Below are positions 33,411 through 40,911 of a stretch of DNA of 64,000 bases, in pieces; position 1 is the first letter of the stretch, and each line of letters starts with the position of its first letter. A model generated the notes under the pieces. It saw only the letters and a program-made list of their open reading frames with translations, was not told where the DNA came from and ran no database searches. The stretch comes from Planctomycetota bacterium (GTDB taxonomy: Bacteria; Planctomycetota; J058; JAJDCP01): positions 1-64,000 of the forward strand of contig JAJDCP010000069.1 of NCBI GenBank assembly GCA_029260765.1. Direction: 5' to 3'. The position numbers and the translations under genes were made by a program.

Positions 33411-35287
33411 GCTGCCGGCTCCTTGATTACGTACAGGTCCTGGATCGCATCGGCCACGCGGATGCTGGCAGCAGGCCCGCCGGGTTTCTGCCCGGCCCAA
33501 CAAATCACGCGGTAGCCCGTGCGGTCGACGCCGTAGATCATATCAGAGGCGCCGCCGACCCAGCGGATCGGTTCCTGACAGCGGAATTCGATGTCGCGGT
33601 CGCCGTCAAGCACCGCGGCCGTCACACCGTAGTCTTTGGCCCCGATCAGTAGATGGGGCAACCCTCGCAGCATGGCGGACTTCAACATATAGATCGGGTT
33701 CGGCTTCAGCACCCGGAACTGCCGTGGGCTGTTGGGATCGGACAGCTTCCAGATCATGATGCGGCCGGACTTATCGCCGGCGACCAGGCTCTGGTCGACA
33801 ACCAGGAAGGCTGTGATGGCCTGACGCGCGCCGTTGAAGGTGGTCAGGTCATCATCTTTGACCAGATTCGAACGGAAGATCTGATTGCCCGCTGAGAAGT
33901 ACAGGTTTCCCATCCCATCGACGAACGCGCCCCGCACCGAGTCACGGCCACGCGTCAGGTCCTGCCAGACCGTTCGCGGCGGCGTGAGCCCGCGCGTGTC
34001 CCAGACGCACAAGCCGACCTCGCTGTGGGTGGCATAGAGCTGATCGCCGAAGACCGCCACCGAGTTGGTGCCGCCCTTGCCTTGGGGCAGGCGCGGGAAG
34101 GGGAACTCGGTGACCTGCTCGCCGATCACGCGGTAGATGCCTCGTTGCGCGCCGGCGTACAACTCGTCGTTGCCCTCGCGCCGGTAGGCACGGATCGACC
34201 GCAGGTAGCCGAGCGAGTGGTTGCGGAAGTCGTAGCGCTCTTTGGGCACGTCCGGGTCGAGGTTGGTGGTGGGGTCGAACGCCAGAATCTGCTTGCCCAG
34301 CACCACCAGGACCCGCCGCGTCAGCATGCGCTGCGAGCAGACCAGCGCGTCGGTATCGACAGCCCCGCGGCTGGCGACCGCTTTCAGCAGAGCCTGGTAT
34401 TGCTTCTGGAAGCGTGCTTCGATCTCTTCGACCTTGCGGGCGCGGATCTGTTCGGGGGTCATCTCGCGCTCGACCAGCCGCTCGATCAGCTCGCGTTTGG
34501 CCTGATCGTCCTCGAGCAGGGCGATCATCGCGCGGTTTTCGTCGCCGCCGAGCTTCTCACGCAGGTTCTCGAACTGCGCCACCTTCTTGCTGAGGACCTG
34601 ATCGTCGACCTCGCGCTCGTACTGCAGCGCCTTGAGGATGTTGTCTTTCTTCAGGCGGTTGGCCTCATCGCGGGCCGATTCCTCCCTACGGGCGTCCTCG
34701 ACCTGGGCCAGGGCTTCCGCTTCTTTGACACGGATGCGCTCGAAGGTCTCGCAGCTGTACTTCCACGCCACCACGTCCTGCAGCAGCATGCCGGCTTCGA
34801 ACAGCTGCTGTTTCAGGGCGTCGGCCAGGACTTCCAGCAGGCCTGCCGGCCCATCCCGGTAGACGTCCGCGGCTTTGCGCGTTGCCAACCAGCGCCGCAG
34901 GGCGCGCTCGCTCTGCTCGGCGAAGTGGACTTCGAGCAGCTTGTTCTCGATCTCGGGAGTGCGAGCCAACAGGTGGCTTCGCAACGCTTCGAAGTCGAGC
35001 TGTTGGTCGCCAAAGCACAGCTCGAGGCTGCAGGAGACCGCGCCCTCGTATCCCTCCTGGCTCAGCACATTGTGGAACATGAACGGCAGCTCAAAGGGCA
35101 GCGCGCGCGTCAGAATGGCTTGGAACTCACCGCTCGCCAGCTCGCCCGCTCGCAAGATCTTGGAGGAGCCGTCATCCCAGACCACGTAGGCCCGCGTGCT
35201 CTCGGGCACCTTCAGCTCTTTGCTGAAGATCCCTCGCAGCTCAGAGGAGCGTAGCAGGTAGGCTTTGGCGCGTTCCTGTAGTCCCAT
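33407..35287 (-). CDS. coiled-coil protein with SPFH-like N-terminus and beta-propeller C-terminus
   Basis: A 626-residue soluble protein. Residues 1-190 resemble an SPFH/band-7-type domain (VPESTRAYVVWDDGSSKILR, then ELPFMFHNVLSQEGYEGAVS), residues about 190-315 form a long charged coiled coil, and from about 330 there are propeller-like blades (ILAFDPTTN, ELYAGAQRGIYRV, QLYATHSEVGLCVWDTRG, NLYFSAGNQIFR, LVAGDKSGRIMIWKLSD). SPFH plus coiled coil suggests a membrane-associated scaffold, as in flotillins; this is inference. GGAGGAG precedes ATG 35287. A 74-base gap separates it from the AAA ATPase gene upstream. Confidence 0.6.
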   Translation of the reverse strand: MGLQERAKAYLLRSSELRGIFSKELKVPESTRAYVVWDDGSSKILRAGELASGEFQAILTRALPFELPFMFHNVLSQEGYEGAVSCSLELCFGDQQLDFEALRSHLLARTPEIENKLLEVHFAEQSERALRRWLATRKAADVYRDGPAGLLEVLADALKQQLFEAGMLLQDVVAWKYSCETFERIRVKEAEALAQVEDARREESARDEANRLKKDNILKALQYEREVDDQVLSKKVAQFENLREKLGGDENRAMIALLEDDQAKRELIERLVEREMTPEQIRARKVEEIEARFQKQYQALLKAVASRGAVDTDALVCSQRMLTRRVLVVLGKQILAFDPTTNLDPDVPKERYDFRNHSLGYLRSIRAYRREGNDELYAGAQRGIYRVIGEQVTEFPFPRLPQGKGGTNSVAVFGDQLYATHSEVGLCVWDTRGLTPPRTVWQDLTRGRDSVRGAFVDGMGNLYFSAGNQIFRSNLVKDDDLTTFNGARQAITAFLVVDQSLVAGDKSGRIMIWKLSDPNSPRQFRVLKPNPIYMLKSAMLRGLPHLLIGAKDYGVTAAVLDGDRDIEFRCQEPIRWVGGASDMIYGVDRTGYRVICWAGQKPGGPAASIRVADAIQDLYVIKEPAA

Positions 35288-35361
35288 GTCTCCTCCACGT
35301 CCGTCCTGCGAGGGCTTCCCGCAGAACAAGACTCTCTAGCAAATCCAGTTCCAACGGCAGC

Positions 35362-36477
35362 TCATGACCAGCTCTGTGCCCGGTAGGCCTCGAATCTCTC
35401 GAGGTCGTTGGGGCTGACCGAGGGACGTCCACGCGCCGCCTCGAGTGCATCGCGATCGATCGGCACGGTGGCTCCGGTGTTCAACGCCTCCAAGAAGGCT
35501 TTCTGCGCCGCCGTCTGACAGATGTTGCGGATGTCGGCCCCCGAGAACCCGTCGAGCTTGAGCGCGAAGTCTTCCAGGTCGAGCTCGGGCGCCAAAGGCC
35601 GCTTGTCGAGGTTCAGCTGCAAGATCTTCAAGCGCGCGGGTTGGTCGGGCAGCCCGACGTAGACTTTGACGTCGAAGCGGCCGGGTCGGGTCACTGCCGG
35701 ATCGAGCGACCAGGGCTCGTTGGTCGCCCCGATAAACATCAGCGGGTTCTTGCCGGCGCTGTCGACGCCCTCGAGCTCGGCGAGGATCTGCGGGACCACT
35801 CGGGTCATCACGTTCGATTGGGTCTCGGCTCTGCGCGGCACAAGCGCTTCAACCTCATCGATGAAGATCACAGACAGGGGCTGCTGCCGCGCGGTTTCAA
35901 ACAGCTTTTGCACGTTCTTCTCGGCCTCACCGACGAACTTGCTCATGATCTCGGACGGTTTGACCGAGAAAAAGGGCACCTTGATCTCTCCCGCGACAGC
36001 TCGCGCCAGCAGGGTCTTGCCCGTACCTGGTGGACCCCAGAGCAGCATGCCGCCGCCACGCTGGATGCCATACAGGTTGGCGAGGTCGTTGTTCTGGAAC
36101 GGATAGATCATGCGCAGCCGGATCTGCTCTTTGGCCTCGTCGAGGCCAGCGATCAACGAGAAGTCGACGTCGGGTTTCTCCATGGCGACAAAGCCGGCCT
36201 CTTCGCCTCCCTCGGCATCGGCAGCCAGGGCTGGGTCGGGCCTCTCCAGCTGTGCTCGCAGGGTTCTGGCCTTGTCGAGCAGCTTCTGGGCGTTGGCTTT
36301 GCGCTGGCTGCGGAGCTTAGCGTCCTCTTCGGGCGTTGCGGCTGCCGCTTGGAACAGGAACTGCGCAGCTTGCAGGAAGCCTCGCCGCGCTTCCTGCAGC
36401 TCCTTGCGCTTTTCCGCCTCGCGCGCGTCGCCATAGGCGCGCTCGAAGTTCTCGATCAGGAACCGCAGTTGGCTCAT
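35362..36477 (-). CDS. Vps4-like AAA ATPase with MIT-like N-terminus, copy 1
   Basis: A 371-residue single-ring AAA protein. Residues 1-80 are three predicted charged helices (MIT-like; ENFERAYGDAREAEKRKELQ). A linker leads to the ATPase: DFSLIAGLDEAKEQIR, Walker A GPPGTGKT (148-155), pore loop SKFVGEAE, Walker B VIFIDEVEAL (about 203-208), sensor 1 FIGATNEPWSLD, RPGRFD with the arginine-finger region, and GFSGADI (sensor 2). The tail SVSPNDLERFEAYRAQ matches the C-terminal helix typical of the meiotic clade (Vps4, katanin, spastin). Vps4 remodels and recycles ESCRT-III filaments, and ESCRT-III-like genes lie in the same operon. It overlaps its upstream neighbour by 4 bases. Confidence 0.8.
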   Translation of the reverse strand: MSQLRFLIENFERAYGDAREAEKRKELQEARRGFLQAAQFLFQAAAATPEEDAKLRSQRKANAQKLLDKARTLRAQLERPDPALAADAEGGEEAGFVAMEKPDVDFSLIAGLDEAKEQIRLRMIYPFQNNDLANLYGIQRGGGMLLWGPPGTGKTLLARAVAGEIKVPFFSVKPSEIMSKFVGEAEKNVQKLFETARQQPLSVIFIDEVEALVPRRAETQSNVMTRVVPQILAELEGVDSAGKNPLMFIGATNEPWSLDPAVTRPGRFDVKVYVGLPDQPARLKILQLNLDKRPLAPELDLEDFALKLDGFSGADIRNICQTAAQKAFLEALNTGATVPIDRDALEAARGRPSVSPNDLERFEAYRAQSWS

Positions 36478-37646
36478 GGTTCCCTCGGCGAGCTGTAGGC
36501 TTCGATCGGTTGTCCCGGAAAGCTGCGGTAGGCGGGCAGCTGCGTCCGCAGGGGAATCGCCCGCAGCCGCCCACCGGGCGTCAGAAGCAGGCTGTACTCA
36601 CCGTGGCTGCCGCGCTCGAGGTCTTCGCGGCCGAGTGCACGTAACTGGGGGACCAGCTGTTCATAGCTCTCCGGGTAGCTAGCGTGTTGCGTCTTGTACG
36701 CCTCCAGCCCTTCACGGATGGCTTTGAGCGCGGCGACGATGTCCGGCGCGTCGCTCTGGCCCACACCGGCTGCCCGCCAGAGCGGCTTGGAGAAGTGGAA
36801 GGCTCCCAAGCCCACGGACACGAACAAAAACAGGCAGCCCAGGCTGAGCAACAGACTGGTCCGGGGCGGAGGGGCAGCCTCTTCGGCCGCGCGAGGGCTG
36901 GCTCCCGGGTGCGCTTCCAACGGACTGCCCGCCGGCAGCTTGCGCAGCTCGCCAGCCCCTTCCAGCGCGGCCAGCAGCGCATCGACCTCGGGCTCCGGGC
37001 GCGCCAGCAACACCGGCTGGGGCAGGGCTGCGAACAAGTGCTCCAGCTGCGGCCGCGCCAGCTTGGGGATCGCGCTCGCCACGGTGGCGGCATCGGAGAT
37101 CCTGAGCAGGTGGGCGTCGAACAGGGGGCCGGGGTCTTCGCATTGGCTGCGGGCATCCTGGGCCTCAAGAGCGATGCGGACGGGCAGCAGCTCTTCGCAG
37201 AACGCCCCCGCGTCGGCCAGGCGGCGTTCGGCACGCACGAAGCAGGCTCGGAAGATCTCGTCTCCGCCATCGGGCAGGTCTTTGCGCAGCTCGCTGGGGA
37301 CTTCCAGTCCCTTGGGCCGCTCGCCGGTCAACAGCACGAACAGCAGCACGCCCAGCGCGTACACATCGGCGCGCGCGTCGGCAGCTCCATCGTGCGCAAG
37401 CTCGGGCGCCGCATAGACTTCATCTTCAAAGCCCGCGCCGGGTTCAGCGCTCTGCAGTTGGACCTCGTCGCCGGCAACCATGATCATGCACGGCTCGATG
37501 CGTCCGTGTACGCTTCCGGCGCTGTGGAGATCACGCACGCGCTCAGCGACAGCCCAGAGCAGACTGGCGGCGCGCGCCAACGAAAGGTCACCCTCCGCCA
37601 GCTCGGCGCTCAACGGATGGCGTGTGGCTTCCAACTCGGGCTTCAC
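36474..37646 (-). CDS. membrane-anchored pseudokinase-like protein
   Basis: A 390-residue protein whose first 160 residues follow the kinase C-lobe plan: SLLWAVAERVRDLHSAGSVH then GRIEPCMIMV in place of HRDLKPEN, YAAPELAHDG in place of the APE motif, and ADVYALGVLLFVLLTGERP. The catalytic Asp, the DFG and the N-lobe Lys are missing, so it should not phosphorylate. A membrane segment (about 273-295) is followed by an exported domain of about 95 residues (ALKAIREGLEAYKTQHASYP) that looks pilin- or gspG-like. It begins at GTG in a 4-base overlap with the ESCRT-III-like gene's end and overlaps the ATPase gene start, so it is tightly coupled to both. Confidence 0.68.
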   Translation of the reverse strand: MKPELEATRHPLSAELAEGDLSLARAASLLWAVAERVRDLHSAGSVHGRIEPCMIMVAGDEVQLQSAEPGAGFEDEVYAAPELAHDGAADARADVYALGVLLFVLLTGERPKGLEVPSELRKDLPDGGDEIFRACFVRAERRLADAGAFCEELLPVRIALEAQDARSQCEDPGPLFDAHLLRISDAATVASAIPKLARPQLEHLFAALPQPVLLARPEPEVDALLAALEGAGELRKLPAGSPLEAHPGASPRAAEEAAPPPRTSLLLSLGCLFLFVSVGLGAFHFSKPLWRAAGVGQSDAPDIVAALKAIREGLEAYKTQHASYPESYEQLVPQLRALGREDLERGSHGEYSLLLTPGGRLRAIPLRTQLPAYRSFPGQPIEAYSSPREP

Positions 37647-38239
37647 AGGCTACCCAGCTCCCTTTCGATCTCGCTGAGCCCGGTGTCGATGTCTTTGTCG
37701 ACAGCCCGGCTCTCTTTGGCGACGGCACCCGTCTCGAGCATGCGGTCGATCGCGTCGTCGGAGACGATGTCGTCGAGCGTCGTGCTGGTCTCGTTACCCA
37801 TGCTCTCATTGGCCATGTCGAGGAAGATGTCCATGCGCTGCTCCATGTTCTCTGCCTGATGCATGGCGCGCTCGAACGACTTCTGGGTTTCGGTGAAATC
37901 GGTCTCGCCAAACACCTCTGAGATCGAGGTGCTGACCGCGTTCATCGACTTGGCGAATTGCCCATAGGCTTCGGCTTGGTTCTTGATCTGGTTCGCGGTT
38001 TCGATCGACAGGAGCTGACGCTCCATCATCACCCGCTGGCCGATGGTCCGCTTGATGGTCTGCTTGAGGAAGCCGAGTTGTCCTTTGTCGCCGAGGGTCC
38101 GTGCGCGGATGGCTTTCTTCAGGTAGTCCTTTTCGTGCTTCATCAGCTGTTTGATCTGGCGCTTGATGCCGTTGATGCCGCGTCGTACTTCCATCTGGCG
38201 CTCCATGCGCCGCTCTTCCTTGGATTTGAACAGCCCCAT
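37643..38239 (-). CDS. ESCRT-III-like protein (Snf7/Vps2-CHMP plan)
   Basis: The 198-residue, all-helical protein begins MGLFKSKEERR, like the amphipathic starts of CHMP/PspA proteins. A very basic helical hairpin follows (residues 8-75; RRGINGIKRQIKQLMKHEKD), then a central helix with SMNAVSTSIS (98-107). Next comes FERAMHQAENMEQRMDIFLD (about 122-141), which closely follows the eukaryotic FEK-E-MDMK-EMM segment, and an acidic C-terminal tail ends DIDTGLSEIERELGSL. Basic front, acidic back, about 200 residues and a C-terminal short helix is the ESCRT-III plan. ATG 38239 with GGAGG six bases upstream begins 1 base after the stop of a Vps4-like gene. Whether it forms filaments is untested. Confidence 0.68.
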   Translation of the reverse strand: MGLFKSKEERRMERQMEVRRGINGIKRQIKQLMKHEKDYLKKAIRARTLGDKGQLGFLKQTIKRTIGQRVMMERQLLSIETANQIKNQAEAYGQFAKSMNAVSTSISEVFGETDFTETQKSFERAMHQAENMEQRMDIFLDMANESMGNETSTTLDDIVSDDAIDRMLETGAVAKESRAVDKDIDTGLSEIERELGSL

Positions 38240-38240
38240 T

Positions 38241-39467
38241 TCAGGCCTCCTGTCGCTCCTGCCAGTCACGGTACCGCTGCATGTCCTGCTCGGACGTCTG
38301 GGGAGCGATGCTGCGGCGCGATTGCTCGAAGTCGGCCAGGCTCAATGCCCTGACCTGTATCTGGTGGCGGCGTACCTCGGCATAGCCGGCGTCCACCAGC
38401 CCGGGAATGCCCGCATTGGCCTCGGCGATCATGCGGATGGTGGTCTGCTTCGCAAAACGCTCGAGCTCGCGGCCACTGTAACCTTCGGTCATGCCGACCA
38501 GGTCGTCGAGGCCACAGCTCAACTGGAAGCCCTTCTTGAGCAGATGGATCTCGAGAATCGCCCGCCGGCTGAAGGCGTCGGGCAAGGGGATCAGGATACG
38601 CTTCTCGAAACGCGAAAGCACAGCCGCATCGAGATCCCAGGGACGATTGGTGGCAGCGATGGTCAACACGTATATGTCGCGGCGGCCTTTCTCGGACAGG
38701 CCGTCCAGCTCGGCGAGGATCGTCGACAAAATGCGGCGCTCAGGGCCGCTGTTCTCTTCGTCGCGGCTCATGCCCAGCGATTCGAACTCGTCGAGGAAGA
38801 CCACCGAAGGGCTCTCGTCACGGGCTGTGCCGTAGATCTCCGAGACGATCTTCGACGATTCGCCAAAGTACTTCGAGAGTACCGAGCTGACCTTGACGTT
38901 GAAAAACAGCGCCGTGCGACCACTGTCCATCTTCAACGCATTCGATGTCGCCGCGGCCAGCAGGGTCTTGCCGGTGCCAGGGGGGCCATAGAAGAGGATG
39001 TTGCGCCAGGCAGCGACTTCGACCCCCGGCGGGGGCTGGGCGACGCTCAGCCCCAGCGCGAACTTGATCTCCCGCTTCGTGTCCTCGAGACCGCCAATCT
39101 GCTCCCAACTGATTTTCGAACGATGCACCAGCTGCTTGACCACGTGGGAGAAGTCGCCCCCCTCGCCGCCGGCCTTCTCGACCTGGCCAGCAGGGCCGGC
39201 ATCTTTGCCCGGGCCGCTGCGCGAGGCGGGAATCGAGCCGCTACGCAAGCGCTTCGAGAACTCGCGGTACTTGAAGGCCTTCTTCTTCTTCTCGATCTCG
39301 AGATCTCGGGTCGGCTGATTCTCGGCCAGCTGCAGCAGGATCTCTGAGGCGCGGTCGAAGGCGGCCGCGGCGGTCTCGTCCTGCTTGCCTTCATAGGCCT
39401 TCTTCGCCTTCTGCAGTGTCGCCTGCAGGGCTTGATCGAGCTTGCTGTTGATGTTGTAGAAACTCAT
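38241..39467 (-). CDS. Vps4-like AAA ATPase with MIT-like N-terminus, copy 2
   Basis: A 408-residue AAA protein, the closer of the two to eukaryotic Vps4. Residues 1-75 are MIT-like helices (KLDQALQATLQKAKKAYEG). After a Gly/Pro-rich linker come ISWEQIGGLEDTKREIKFAL, Walker A GPPGTGKT (161-168), the aromatic pore loop SKYFGESSK, Walker B VVFLDEFESL (Asp226, Glu227) and TIAATNRPWDLD. The sequence RFEKRILIPLPDAFSRRAI nearly reproduces Vps4's RFEKRIYIPLPEPHAR segment. MTEGYSGRELERF is sensor 2, and the C-terminal LSLADFEQSRRSIAPQTSEQ resembles the Vps4 C-terminal helix. AGGACAG precedes the ATG. It is directly followed by the ESCRT-III-like gene. Confidence 0.85.
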   Translation of the reverse strand: MSFYNINSKLDQALQATLQKAKKAYEGKQDETAAAAFDRASEILLQLAENQPTRDLEIEKKKKAFKYREFSKRLRSGSIPASRSGPGKDAGPAGQVEKAGGEGGDFSHVVKQLVHRSKISWEQIGGLEDTKREIKFALGLSVAQPPPGVEVAAWRNILFYGPPGTGKTLLAAATSNALKMDSGRTALFFNVKVSSVLSKYFGESSKIVSEIYGTARDESPSVVFLDEFESLGMSRDEENSGPERRILSTILAELDGLSEKGRRDIYVLTIAATNRPWDLDAAVLSRFEKRILIPLPDAFSRRAILEIHLLKKGFQLSCGLDDLVGMTEGYSGRELERFAKQTTIRMIAEANAGIPGLVDAGYAEVRRHQIQVRALSLADFEQSRRSIAPQTSEQDMQRYRDWQERQEA

Positions 39468-39491
39468 GCTCTGTCCTGGGTTGGCAGCCGC

Positions 39492-40133
39492 CTACATCGC
39501 GTCGTCAGCCAGCTCGACGTCGTCGTTGAGCTGTTCTTGAAGCTTGTCTTCCTGGGCCTTGGCCGTTTCGAAGTCCCCCTTCTCTTCAGCGGCGTTGATC
39601 AAGTCGATCTGCGCGAGCAGCTTGGCCTTCTCGGGGTCGCTCTCCAGCTCATGATCGAGGGTCTCGAGCTCGAGGTCGATCTCATCGAGGGATTCTTTGA
39701 GCGAGTCGAGGTATGCGGCCTCGTCGACCTCAGCACCACGCAGCTTTTCGTCCAGACCCAAGCGCCGCACCTTCTCGATCAGACTCTGTACGCGCGCGGA
39801 CTGGCCGGTCTTTTCCAGCCGGGCCATACCACGGATATAGCGCTGCAGGCCGATGCTCTCGAGGTTGAGGATGCGGGCCTCCTTCATCAGGTAGGCAGCC
39901 TCGATCTTGAGATGCTTCAGCTCTTCCCAGAGGAAGTCGACCTCCATCGTGTTGTTGTTCTTGCGCGACTTCTTGATCGACTCGAGCGTCTGGCTGCGTT
40001 TGACGGCCAGCTTTCGCATTTCCAGTTGCTTGCGCTTGCGCTCGCGTTGCACGCCCATCTGGGCGACCCTGAGGTCGCGCGTGGTGGGAGGTTTTTCCTG
40101 CTGACCGAAAAGGCGCGAGAAGATCCCCAGCAT
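39492..40133 (-). CDS. charged helical protein, possible second ESCRT-III-like subunit
   Basis: A 213-residue all-helical protein. It starts MLGIFSRLFGQ, an amphipathic membrane-binding type of N-terminus. A long, highly basic helix (about 20-65; RERKRKQLEMRKLAVKRSQ) follows, then further helices and a strongly acidic C-terminal half ending DDVELADDAM. The size, charge split and start fit the ESCRT-III/PspA superfamily, but no single diagnostic motif is present. AGGAG lies 6 bases before the ATG. It sits 24 bases upstream of the second Vps4-like gene. It could instead be an unrelated coiled-coil scaffold. Confidence 0.5.
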   Translation of the reverse strand: MLGIFSRLFGQQEKPPTTRDLRVAQMGVQRERKRKQLEMRKLAVKRSQTLESIKKSRKNNNTMEVDFLWEELKHLKIEAAYLMKEARILNLESIGLQRYIRGMARLEKTGQSARVQSLIEKVRRLGLDEKLRGAEVDEAAYLDSLKESLDEIDLELETLDHELESDPEKAKLLAQIDLINAAEEKGDFETAKAQEDKLQEQLNDDVELADDAM

Positions 40134-40166
40134 GACGTGCTCCTGACTTTCGTGGGTTCGACGGAC

Positions 40167-40904
40167 TCAGTTCAACTCGACTTGACGTTCAGGGGCCTCG
40201 GGCAACGGAGGCGGATTGTTGCTGTCGAGCAGCTCTTCGAGCGACGGTCGCTCGCTCGCGCTGGGTTCGGCAGCCGGGGCTTCGGGCTCGGGGGCTTCGC
40301 GCTCGACAGGCTTGTGGCGCGCCGTCTCTGGAATGGGCTCTTCGATCTGCACTGGAGCTGCCGCCAGGATCTCAGCTTCCAGCTCGGCCAGCTCGCGCTC
40401 TTCGGCCACGCTGACCCGCCCACGCATCTCGTCGAGCACCTTGCCCGCGGTCGTCAGGCGCTCGTACTGCTCGGTCCGTTCTTCGGCCTTGAGAAGGATC
40501 TCGTCGATCTTGGACTCTTCGAGCCCCGCCATCTCCATCGCTTCCATTTCCTGGATCTTGCCGATCAAGTTCATCTGCATGTTGATGTTCTTGTGGTAGA
40601 TCTTCAACCGGAAGTGGTAGTTCTCTTTCTGTTTACGGATGCGCTGAATGCGGTGCAGCGCCGTCGACTTGTTCAGGCCGGCAAGAGTTCCGGCGCGGAC
40701 CTTGTCGGCGATGTCCTTCTCGATCAGCTCGAGCTTCTCGATCTCGGTGGTCAGCTCGGCACACTTCATCTCGTTGCGGGTCACGAGTGTGTCGAGCTCC
40801 CCGAGCAGCTCGTCGGTCGACGCTGCTTTGTCCAGAGCGTTCCGGGTCTCTTCGGTGACTCCGGTGCCGCCAAAAAGTGCGCGGATCTTGTCGAGCAGGG
40901 CCAT
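40167..40904 (-). CDS. charged helical protein, possible third ESCRT-III-like subunit
   Basis: A 245-residue protein beginning MALLDKIRALFGG, again an amphipathic start. A helical body runs to about residue 185 (LTTEIEKLELIEKDIADKV, ALHRIQRIRKQKENYHFRLK, IYHKNINMQMNLIGKIQEME), and a Pro/Glu-rich tail contains RPSLEELLDSNNPPPLPEAP, which could carry a short binding motif for an MIT-like domain. ATG 40904 has GAGGTAGG upstream; the frame continues 10 codons further without support. It lies 7 bases after the first gene of the operon. The assignment to the ESCRT-III superfamily is by plan and context only. Confidence 0.5.
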   Translation of the reverse strand: MALLDKIRALFGGTGVTEETRNALDKAASTDELLGELDTLVTRNEMKCAELTTEIEKLELIEKDIADKVRAGTLAGLNKSTALHRIQRIRKQKENYHFRLKIYHKNINMQMNLIGKIQEMEAMEMAGLEESKIDEILLKAEERTEQYERLTTAGKVLDEMRGRVSVAEERELAELEAEILAAAPVQIEEPIPETARHKPVEREAPEPEAPAAEPSASERPSLEELLDSNNPPPLPEAPERQVELN

Positions 40905-40911
40905 ACCTACC

